Shown one piece after another: positions 26,531-33,345 of a DNA stretch of 64,000 nucleotides (positions within the stretch are counted from its first letter, which is position 1; the number at the start of each line of letters is the position of its first letter). Where the stretch lies: NCBI RefSeq assembly GCF_022346885.1, contig NZ_JAKRNK010000010.1, positions 1-64,000 of the forward strand, read 5' to 3'. Source of the stretch: Paenibacillus sp. ACRRX (GTDB lineage Bacteria; Bacillota; Bacilli; Paenibacillales; Paenibacillaceae). The position numbers were made by a program, and so were the translations under genes. The notes beneath the pieces are model-generated. The model was not told the DNA's origin. It saw only the letters and a program-made list of their open reading frames with translations, and made no database searches.

Positions 26531-27577
26531 CTACTTGCCAAGCAGCTTCAAGCAGACAGGCTTGTTTGGAATCTCTAAACGTACGCCAGTATATTCAGGT
26601 ATACCCTCATTCAGCTTAAATAAGGTGACCGAATCTGAATTCTGATTAGCCGCGAGCAGGTAAGTGCCATCTGGTGCAAGTGCAAAGTTGCGCGGGTAAG
26701 CACCCTCTGTTCCCGTGTGAGCAGCAAGAGATACGGTCCCGTCTGCTTGTATGCGGAACACCGCGACACTGTCATGCCCACGATTCGAACCATATAGATA
26801 CTGTCCTTCAGGATCAATATGAATGTCTGCGCAATACGATTCTCCGTCATATCCTTCAGGTAGTGTGGACACGGTCTGAAGCGCCGTCAATGACCCATCT
26901 TCTCGCGAGTACTGGTATGCAGCTATCTTGGAGTCTAATTCGCCAATCGCATACACCCATGGCTCAGTCGGATGGAATACAACGTGGCGAGGTCCCGCTC
27001 CACCTTCCATTGGTGTCGTCGATTGCAGCTCCAACGTGCCGTTTATCGGATCGAGCTTGTACACAAACAATGCATCGCAGCCTAGGTCAGGTACGATCCA
27101 GAATGGAGATTGCGGCATTGGGAAAATGGAATGCGGATGTGGCGCTTCTTGGCGGTCAAGACGAACACTGCTGCCCGCATGCTGCACGTGATGGCTCATC
27201 TTCTGGATGGCACCCTGTTCATCAATCGGATATACACATACATTCCCGCTTGAATAGTTTACCGCAAGCAGCCATCTGCCAGACTCATCTACACTTAAGT
27301 GACAGGGATGATCCCCTTGGGTCTTCTGTCTGCTAATCTCCTCTAGCAGTCCGGTTGACGGGTCCAACCGATACGAGACAACGCTGCCGTCCACCGTCTC
27401 GCTGGCGGCATATAAGAAATGTCGCTTCGCGTCAATGGTCAAAAATGAAGGACTATCAATACCTGCAAAGCCTTGCAGCAGATTCAAGCTGCCCTGCTCG
27501 GTGTCCAACGCCAATAGATGAATGCCATCCTGATCCTCAGGGGAATAAGTGCCAACATACGTATAATACATACTCAT
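26531..27577 (-). CDS. pgl: Lactonase-family beta-propeller (6-phosphogluconolactonase-like)
   Basis: 348 residues, typical length for the seven-bladed lactonase family. Motifs are YVGTYSPEDQDGIHLLALD at the N-terminus, DHPCHLSVDESGRWLLAVNYSSG, GAGPRHVVFHPTEPWVYAIGEL, GSNRGHDSVAVF and YPRNFALAPDGTYLLAANQNSD. Family members such as YkgB and YbhE hydrolyse 6-phosphogluconolactone in the pentose phosphate pathway. Other lactones are possible. AGAGGTAG precedes ATG 27577. Monocistronic. I use pgl for the family function rather than for a proven orthologue. Confidence 0.85.
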   Translation of the reverse strand: MSMYYTYVGTYSPEDQDGIHLLALDTEQGSLNLLQGFAGIDSPSFLTIDAKRHFLYAASETVDGSVVSYRLDPSTGLLEEISRQKTQGDHPCHLSVDESGRWLLAVNYSSGNVCVYPIDEQGAIQKMSHHVQHAGSSVRLDRQEAPHPHSIFPMPQSPFWIVPDLGCDALFVYKLDPINGTLELQSTTPMEGGAGPRHVVFHPTEPWVYAIGELDSKIAAYQYSREDGSLTALQTVSTLPEGYDGESYCADIHIDPEGQYLYGSNRGHDSVAVFRIQADGTVSLAAHTGTEGAYPRNFALAPDGTYLLAANQNSDSVTLFKLNEGIPEYTGVRLEIPNKPVCLKLLGK

Positions 27578-28002
27578 AACAGCTACCTCTCCTCTCTACT
27601 TCTCACTATGTACAACCAGTTCCAATACAGTCGTCCTCTTATATGTAGATTAGATAAGACGACAGGAATATGATCAATCCGTGGGACCTGTCTAATTGTC
27701 CCTGTTTCTCTATCATACTATAAAGTTAATGATTAGGAAGGATATTCATTCCATCACCGATATTGCCCCTTATGTATCCCACATAGCTACGTCAGCTGCT
27801 TAATGAAGTTGTTACCCTACAGGACAAAAAATAGAGAAGGTAGTCTGTAAAATTATTATGTATGAAATAAATGAATAGTCTTTTTTAATGGCCACTTCAC
27901 GTCTGCTTTCTATCGTATTTAAATATGACATTCCTCTCATAGAAACACACGTTGTAAGCCGTTTGCTTACCTACAAGATTTATATGTTAAACTATTGATA
28001 GG
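27578..28002. other. Intergenic region between divergent genes
   Basis: About 425 bp, A+T-rich. I see no ORF with a ribosome binding site. It must hold promoters for both the lactonase (minus) and the GreA-like unit (plus), but I cannot assign boxes with confidence. Confidence 0.5.
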
Positions 28003-28025
28003 ACCTCATAACGTGGAGGTTTTTA
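28003..28025 (+). promoter_or_regulatory. Hairpin covering a ribosome binding site
   Basis: ACCTC (28003-28007) pairs with GAGGT (28016-28020), which carries the GGAGG of the first mini-ORF; TTTT follows. It may sequester that site or act as a weak attenuator. Confidence 0.35.
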
Positions 28026-28027
28026 TT

Positions 28028-28111
28028 ATGTCTGGAGGAGATTAGATGAACATGCTCATTTTCAAATGTAACCGCAATCATATAGGAGGTGAAGTCTACT
28101 ATGAACCATAG
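28028..28111 (+). other. Two tandem coupled mini-ORFs ahead of the GreA-like gene
   Basis: ORF 1 (28028-28045) encodes MSGGD with GGAGG 8 bp upstream. Its own codons form the GGAGGAG site for ORF 2 (28046-28111, 21 codons beginning MNMLIFKCNRNH), whose ATG directly follows ORF 1's stop. ORF 2 in turn carries GGAGGTGA for the GreA-like gene and overlaps its start. The nesting suggests translational coupling of all three. Confidence 0.5.
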
Positions 28112-28562
28112 CGCCACTTCCACCCAAATTAGGCAGCATGTCCAACGTCAGCTCATTGCGTTAGAGGAAGAGAAGCAGGCATTTCTAGATGCGGTCTTTC
28201 CCGCATTTGGAGACAAGCGCACACAAGCAGAACAGATTGTGACACGTTATTCTTCGTGTATTCGAGAGCTGCTCAACCTGCCTGATGATCAATTGTGCAA
28301 AGTGATACTGATTGGCAGCCAGGTTAGAATCACCTATCTAGAAGATCACGATATGGATTCCTTTACCATCGTCTACCCGCAGCATGCGGAGCCCAATGAG
28401 AATCGAATTTCATTCCTGTCTCCTATGGGGAGACAACTGCTTACTGCGACTATCGGAAGCATACTGACAATTGATACACCAGCCGGAACAATTGATATTC
28501 GAATTGACAAGGTCACCTTTACTGCAGAGGACATCGAGGGAGGATGTCAACATGAACGTTAA
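28101..28562 (+). CDS. GreA/GreB-family elongation factor (Rnk-like)
   Basis: 153 residues from ATG 28101, which has GGAGGTGA 8 bp upstream; an in-frame GTG at 28089 is unlikely. The N-terminal half is a coiled coil (QLIALEEEKQAFLDAVF...). The C-terminal half is the FKBP-like Gre domain with VILIGSQVRITYLEDHDMDSFTIV, NRISFLSPMGRQLL and TIDTPAGTIDIRIDKV. Such proteins bind RNA polymerase through the secondary channel; Gre factors promote transcript cleavage, Rnk-type proteins do not. The coiled-coil tip residues are not clear enough to decide. It overlaps the next gene by 11 bp. Confidence 0.8.
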   Translation: MNHSATSTQIRQHVQRQLIALEEEKQAFLDAVFPAFGDKRTQAEQIVTRYSSCIRELLNLPDDQLCKVILIGSQVRITYLEDHDMDSFTIVYPQHAEPNENRISFLSPMGRQLLTATIGSILTIDTPAGTIDIRIDKVTFTAEDIEGGCQHER

Positions 28563-28767
28563 AGCAGCAGACCTGCCAGGTATCGGCCGGAAATATAGTC
28601 TGCATACCGCAGTTGGAGACACACTGGTTATCATTGTGCATTTGGATGGTCGACATGACCTCTTCCATATGAAAGCCGATGATCCTGATGAAATGCAATC
28701 CGTTGTTACGCTGGATGACAAAGAAGCAGGCACTGCAGCCGCCATTATTGCCGGCTTAATCGATTAG
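28552..28767 (+). CDS. KhtT N-domain only (truncated K+/H+ antiporter regulator)
   Basis: 71 residues from ATG 28552, after GGAGG. The sequence ADLPGIGRKYSLHTAVGDTLVI, VHLDGRHDLFHM and VVTLDDKEAGTAAAIIAGL follows the N-terminal domain of KhtT (YhaT), the regulatory subunit of the KhtTU potassium/proton antiporter. Full KhtT has about 165 residues with a C-terminal RCK_C domain that binds c-di-AMP and nucleotides; that half is absent here, as is any khtU transporter gene nearby. Either a domain retained for another use or a decaying copy. It overlaps the GreA-like gene by 11 bp, so it is co-translated. Confidence 0.7.
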   Translation: MNVKAADLPGIGRKYSLHTAVGDTLVIIVHLDGRHDLFHMKADDPDEMQSVVTLDDKEAGTAAAIIAGLID

Positions 28768-28952
28768 CTACAGAGGGGCCGCTGCGCTCGCCTTTTTTGG
28801 CAGAGCATAGTGGCTCTTTCCGTTATATTCTTCTAACGTCAGATATAAGTTGGATGAAGCAAGTTGAACAACCAGATCCAGCTTGTTCTCATTCCAAATG
28901 ATCATTATGTTATAATGGACGAACGAATATTCATCTTGAAAGGGGCTAGCTG

Positions 28953-29621
28953 ATGACCAAAGATACCGCCTTAGTGTTAGGTGCAACAGGGTTAGTAGGC
29001 AGCGAGCTTATGGCACGAATTCATACGTATTATAAACGTGTCATTGTGTTAAGTCGCCGACCTGTCATCGTTCCCTTTCCTAATGTTGAAGTACACACGA
29101 TAGATTTCGACCGTATAGACCAGTATGCTGCATTATTTCAAGCAGAAGACGTGTTCTGCTGTTTAGGAACTACAATCAAGCAAGCCAAGTCAAAGGAAGC
29201 ATTTCGTAAGGTAGATTACATTTATCCCTTGCAAGCTGGGAAGCTTTCAGCTGCGGCACAGGTTCGTTCTTTTACAATCATTACAGCGATGGGGTCCAGC
29301 CCGAAGTCAGCATTTTTCTACAGTCGTGTCAAAGGGGATTTGGAAACTGGACTGCAAGCACTTCCCTTACGTGCGCTTCATATTGTACGGCCCTCGCTAA
29401 TTATAGGCGCGCGTCAGGAGTTCCGACTCGGAGAGCGAGCTGCAGCTGCCATCAGTCCCCTCTTGTCGCCTATCCTGCGCGGCCCACTATTAAAATATCG
29501 CCCGATTCAAGCTTCTATCATAGCAGAAGCAATGCTGTATGCAGCAAGCTCAGGTCTTGGCGGCACGCACATATATCCTTCTGACCAACTGTGCAGCATG
29601 GCTGCTCAACTAAATAAATAA
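28953..29621 (+). CDS. NAD(P)-binding Rossmann protein, atypical SDR
   Basis: 222 residues. The nucleotide-binding loop ALVLGATGLVGSEL is at the N-terminus, followed by VIVLSRRP, CCLGTTIKQAKSKEAFRKVDY, and a degenerate active site FFYSRVKGDLETGLQALP with Tyr and Lys spaced as YxxxK. It fits the atypical SDR group that includes HTATIP2-like and YraR/YwnB-type proteins. GGGGCTAG precedes ATG 28953. The substrate is unknown. A terminator closes the gene. Confidence 0.85.
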   Translation: MTKDTALVLGATGLVGSELMARIHTYYKRVIVLSRRPVIVPFPNVEVHTIDFDRIDQYAALFQAEDVFCCLGTTIKQAKSKEAFRKVDYIYPLQAGKLSAAAQVRSFTIITAMGSSPKSAFFYSRVKGDLETGLQALPLRALHIVRPSLIIGARQEFRLGERAAAAISPLLSPILRGPLLKYRPIQASIIAEAMLYAASSGLGGTHIYPSDQLCSMAAQLNK

Positions 29622-29629
29622 GGATGATA

Positions 29630-29676
29630 AGCACTTCAGTATGCTGCTGTGAACAGGCGCAGCGGAAGTGCTTTTT
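29630..29676 (+). terminator. Terminator after the NAD(P)-binding protein gene
   Basis: 8-bp outer stem AGCACTTC (29630-29637)/GAAGTGCT (29665-29672) with inner pairing GCTGC/GCAGC, ending in TTTTT. Confidence 0.8.
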
Positions 29677-29952
29677 GACGCGCGTACATCTCATCCAATT
29701 TCCCGGCAGTATGCCTTCGTCCATCTTTTTATTTCTCGTATGCCTTCGAGCAGCCTTCCGTCGCTGAACACGAAATATGCAACCTATCGATAGCTGCAGC
29801 AAGCACGGCGTAATTCGGATAAATATATTCAATCGTTGCTATAATCCATCCCCTATCGTTCAAAATCACCTTTAATTCGTCCTTATCGGTCTTTTATCGT
29901 TATACACCCCTGCTGCCACGCGCTATGATAGACAACATGAAGCATCGCTTCA

Positions 29953-30110
29953 TTCTTTCAATCGCTGAGTGCTCTAGTTACAGAGCAGCGGGGGAACCAT
30001 TCAGGGTCCACGATCCTACATTGGGGTGAATCCGGTAGTCTCTACTGGTAGGGCGACTCCATCGCCCGAATCCGTCAGCTAACCTCGTAAGCGTTACAGG
30101 AGAGACTTGC
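29953..30110 (+). ncRNA. Cyclic di-AMP riboswitch (ydaO/yuaA type)
   Basis: The leader shows the conserved ydaO blocks in order: ATCGCTGAG (about 29961), GCGGGGGAACCA (about 29988), GGGGTGAATCC (about 30025), then CGAATCCGTCAGCTAACCTCGTAAGCG split across 30068-30095, and a GGAGAG close at about 30101. Block identity and order are seen directly; the assignment rests on known ydaO RNAs, which bind two c-di-AMP molecules and usually switch expression off. I see no terminator stem with T-run after the aptamer, so control may be at translation or the platform is atypical. A TATGAT box just upstream (about 29923) could be the -10. Confidence 0.9.
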
Positions 30111-30171
30111 AGATTGCTGCTCTTGTTACAGACCACCTATTTGCATCATGACAAAGTCTGGAGGGATGAAG

Positions 30172-30588
30172 ATGGACGAAATCCATACATCAGCACACAC
30201 CATTAACCGCATTGAATTGTATCAATTAGCTAGTATGTCACGCTTGTCCGCAATTGAAACTGATACACAATGCAGGACCGCATTGCCGATCATGATTATT
30301 TTAAAAGTAGTAAGTGGGGAAGCTCAAGGCTGGGGAAAAGTTACCCTGATGCCTGATGATTCTCATTTTGATCTTCAGCGCTGGGCGCGACAATTAGAAC
30401 GGTTAAAGGGCAAATCAGCAATAGGTGCTTTGCTGCTGTTGGAGCAAATGAGAACTTCATGGTGTGAGGAGAAGGTACAGTTAACCGAGCTAGCACTAGC
30501 GAATCTGTTGCAGCATTCATCCTATCGTTATTGTCCGCAGCAAAGCATGCTTATCACCCACTGCCAAGCCTATTACGGAACCATCTAA
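30172..30588 (+). CDS. Hypothetical protein under the c-di-AMP riboswitch
   Basis: 138 residues from ATG 30172, with GGAGGG 6-8 bp upstream; an in-frame ATG at 30148 lies before that site. No family recognised with confidence. The first 60 residues (INRIELYQLASMSRLSAIET, MIILKVVSGEAQGWGKV) are faintly like the N-terminal capping domain of enolase-superfamily enzymes, but no barrel follows. There is no signal peptide or membrane segment. Ends in a Tyr/Cys/His-rich tail. Being the only gene behind the riboswitch, it should respond to c-di-AMP, the osmotic and cell-wall second messenger. Confidence 0.6.
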   Translation: MDEIHTSAHTINRIELYQLASMSRLSAIETDTQCRTALPIMIILKVVSGEAQGWGKVTLMPDDSHFDLQRWARQLERLKGKSAIGALLLLEQMRTSWCEEKVQLTELALANLLQHSSYRYCPQQSMLITHCQAYYGTI

Positions 30589-30635
30589 AGCAGCAAAAAT
30601 GAATCTTTAAAATGTCTACTAGCAGATTCACGCAT

Positions 30636-30681
30636 CAGCAGGACTGAAGCCCATAGCCGCAGTCCTGCAACTGTTATTTTA
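30636..30681 (+). terminator. Probable terminator between convergent genes
   Basis: 9-bp perfect stem GCAGGACTG (30638-30646)/CAGTCCTGC (30660-30668) followed by AACTGTTATTTT. Confidence 0.6.
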
Positions 30682-30696
30682 AATGACAGCGTCTTC

Positions 30697-31341
30697 CTAT
30701 GGCTTATCCGGCTGCCCTGCATATTCCTCATACGCTACACTCGCCAGCAGTTCGTCCCACACCTCATCATTCAGCTGCTCTGTGTCTATAGAAACAACAC
30801 ACACATGTTCCAAGTTCCAATCTATCTCTACGATACCAAGATGATCCCCATGTAAAACAAGCAAAATATGAAATTGATGTCTGACATAACTACGCAGCTG
30901 CCTTTCAAGCTCGACAACTTCCTCATACGTCCCATCAATACGAATAAATAACAACCATGGTAATACCGCTGTTTTCTCCAAAAAGCGCTGTATTCGGCGA
31001 TCGTACATCGCTTTAACCTCGGGATAGGATACCAGATGCTCAGGTGAATTGAAGTCTTTCGGGTAATCATGAACAGAATAAATATCGTATACACGATCCC
31101 GTAACATAAGACATCGATCACCTTGGTCATAACCTGTAAATTCAAGGTTGTCTAGTTCCATATATCCTGCGAATCGATTGCGCAGCAACAAGTTAACGTT
31201 CGATAGGTGTACGGAGCGATTCCAATCTAGCATGCCTCCGAACTTTCTTAATCCGAGTCGATGCAACTGAATAGCTACTAAACATTTTCTCCCCATACTA
31301 TATATTGCATGATAAGATCGTGCTAATTGTTCCCTCTTCAT
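30697..31341 (-). CDS. DUF1796 papain-like cysteine peptidase family protein
   Basis: 214 residues from ATG 31341 (AGAGGTGA 5 bp upstream); an upstream ATG at 31362 has no such site. The family pattern is visible: AIYSMGRKCLVAIQLHRLGLR at the N-terminus with the putative nucleophile Cys, GGMLDWNRSVHLSNVNLLLRNRF, VHDYP, YDRRIQRFLE, LLFIRIDGTYEEVVELE and VEIDWNLEHVCVV. DUF1796 members are common in Bacillus and Paenibacillus, and their peptidase activity is predicted rather than shown. Single gene; role unknown. Confidence 0.72.
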   Translation of the reverse strand: MKREQLARSYHAIYSMGRKCLVAIQLHRLGLRKFGGMLDWNRSVHLSNVNLLLRNRFAGYMELDNLEFTGYDQGDRCLMLRDRVYDIYSVHDYPKDFNSPEHLVSYPEVKAMYDRRIQRFLEKTAVLPWLLFIRIDGTYEEVVELERQLRSYVRHQFHILLVLHGDHLGIVEIDWNLEHVCVVSIDTEQLNDEVWDELLASVAYEEYAGQPDKP

Positions 31342-31425
31342 CGTCGTCACCTCTTGTCTCAATCCGTATACTATACTGTATGACGGCTTGGCTAAAAGGT
31401 ACGGACTTCCGTCTCATTTGCTTTA

Positions 31426-31848
31426 TTAACGGTCTCGAAGCGTCTGTGTTAATCGTTCCATACACCGCTCGAAAGAACGAAGCTCACTGCTGGTAAACTC
31501 TCCTTTTAACTCCATATAAATAGCTTCATGTATCTTGGCCTGCGTTTCATAGGCGATTCGCCCCTTGTCTGTTAAAGACACAAGAACAATTCGAGCGTCT
31601 GACGGATGTGTATTACGGACGACAAGCTCCTTTCGTTCCAAACGAACCATCATTTGCGAGACGGCTCCCTTCGTAACGCACAGCCGGTCAGATAACTCAC
31701 CCATTGCCACACCTTCATGTTCCCCAATTGCTTCAATAGTATGAACTTCGCTGAGGGATAAATCGTTTAGATCTCCGAAAGACTTCGGATATCGCTCCAA
31801 TCGTCGCAGTTGTAATATCAGCCGTCCAATAGCAAGATGTTCAGTCAT
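31426..31848 (-). CDS. MarR-family transcriptional regulator
   Basis: 141 residues from ATG 31848 (AAGGTGG 5 bp upstream), the usual MarR length; an in-frame ATG at 31929 would add 27 residues. The winged helix is MGELSDRLCVTKGAVSQMMVRLERKELVVR followed by DARIVLVSLTDKG, with dimerisation helices at both ends. It begins close after the GNAT gene on the same strand, so they are probably one operon. The ligand is not known. Confidence 0.88.
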   Translation of the reverse strand: MTEHLAIGRLILQLRRLERYPKSFGDLNDLSLSEVHTIEAIGEHEGVAMGELSDRLCVTKGAVSQMMVRLERKELVVRNTHPSDARIVLVSLTDKGRIAYETQAKIHEAIYMELKGEFTSSELRSFERCMERLTQTLRDR

Positions 31849-31934
31849 AGTAACCACCTTTCCAGCCAAATAAATAATATGATGTTCTCTGCTTAGAAAA
31901 TGGGGGGGTGCCTCTTCCGCTTGGTTCATCCCTT

Positions 31935-32867
31935 TTACCTGCTGATGGGCATGATCTCACTATCTATGCTCAATTTGTAATGTGCGTAATCTCGTACCCT
32001 TACAAACTCGCATTTCTCATACAAAGAGAGAGCTCCCCTGTTAGAATGGGATACGCACAGTTGAATATCTTCTATTGAAGGATAATGAAATAAAAATGAT
32101 AAGGCTTGACGCAGCAGCTTACTTCCGATCCCTTTGTGACGATAACGTTCATCAACCGCAATGTATTCAATTGTACCTTCACCGAACTCGGCATTGGCGC
32201 TCGCATAAATATAACCAGCCATCTCACTGTTCTCACGGCAAACAAATAAGGCATGTTGGTCATCTATACTCTTTATCAGGCTTTCAGCACTCATGTATGT
32301 ACCCGGAAAACAACTCTCATGAAGAGACACAAAAGCAGCCTGATCTGTTGTCTTATATGGCGAGCTTGTCTGTTCTTCTTTAGCAGATAGCCACTGCGCC
32401 CGCTTCAATTGAAGAACGGAGTGAACCCCGGTACACTCTCCTCCAAGCCATTCAAAAATAGGAATACCAACCCTATTACGCGTATCATAGAACCCTTCTA
32501 CCTGCGTAACTTTCTGCCCCTTTGCCCATATTAGCTTATTAATATCTTGCCATATTGCATGTAAGAGAGCCTGATTCGTTACATCGTCCTCTCTCACGAA
32601 GGGACCCCATAATTCTACTGCTCCATTGTCAGCTCCTATATCAAGCCCACAAATACCAATGATACTCCCTGCTTCCTCGTAAACGACAAAACGTTCATCA
32701 AGTGAACTATCAGCTGTAATTTCTACAATTGCTGCCGCTATTTCATCGCATTTGACACCACAATAACCGACATGCTGTTCCTGAATTTGGTTGCATGTCT
32801 CGATGAAGGCAGCCATTTCCTGAATGTCTTCCGCCTTGTACTTAGCAGTCTTCAGCAACAATATCAC
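31935..32867 (-). CDS. GNAT-family N-acetyltransferase, two-domain
   Basis: 310 residues. The C-terminal half has the acetyl-CoA motif A IEYIAVDERYRHKGIGSKLLRQAL and motif B SNRGALSLYEKCEFVRVRDY. The N-terminal half appears to be a second, degenerate GNAT fold (AGSIIGICGLDIGADNGAVELWGPFV). Tandem GNATs usually acetylate small amines or peptides. Located immediately upstream of the MarR gene, which may control it. Confidence 0.82.
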   Translation of the reverse strand: MILLLKTAKYKAEDIQEMAAFIETCNQIQEQHVGYCGVKCDEIAAAIVEITADSSLDERFVVYEEAGSIIGICGLDIGADNGAVELWGPFVREDDVTNQALLHAIWQDINKLIWAKGQKVTQVEGFYDTRNRVGIPIFEWLGGECTGVHSVLQLKRAQWLSAKEEQTSSPYKTTDQAAFVSLHESCFPGTYMSAESLIKSIDDQHALFVCRENSEMAGYIYASANAEFGEGTIEYIAVDERYRHKGIGSKLLRQALSFLFHYPSIEDIQLCVSHSNRGALSLYEKCEFVRVRDYAHYKLSIDSEIMPISR

Positions 32868-33345
32868 ATCCTATTTTTATGTTGACGAACTCCACTCTTA
32901 TTTACACAATTTGTATACCTATTCTTACATGGTCTACGTTACCTTGTTTGACTGCCAAAAGGGAACCCTCATTTCATAAACAATATGAACAAAATTGATG
33001 GAGGTCGATAAAACATATGAAAATCGTTAATTTGATGGGGATATCTCTTTAACGACACGTATTTCGGGAGATCTGGATTCTAACATGGACATGTAGTCTC
33101 AGATCCTTGTAATGGTAACTATGGTGAAAGGGATCACTATCATTGGGTGGATCTAAGGAGTCATTTTCAGTAGATAGAGCGTTGTTTATGGAAAAATACT
33201 ATTAATTCGAGTCATATGGCTTTGGCCTTAGCTGTAAGGTTGCAATACTGTAAGGTTACAGTAAGGACAATCCCTCGACCTTGTCTGTCTTTTACATTAG
33301 GATGAGGAGTATAACAACATAAGAGACAACTTGGGAGTGTGACAA
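32868..33345. other. Intergenic region with tandem CTGTAAGG motifs
   Basis: About 480 bp between divergent genes. Three near-identical motifs CTGTAAGG (33232), CTGTAAGG (33248) and CAGTAAGG (33259) lie 80-115 bp before the M1 peptidase start and may bind a regulator. An 11-codon ORF at about 33017 is probably not a gene. Confidence 0.4.

Noticed and set aside
29518-29832. 104-codon minus-strand ORF after the NAD(P)-binding protein gene
   Set aside because: Overlaps the coding region and terminator of the plus-strand gene and has no ribosome binding site or recognisable motif.
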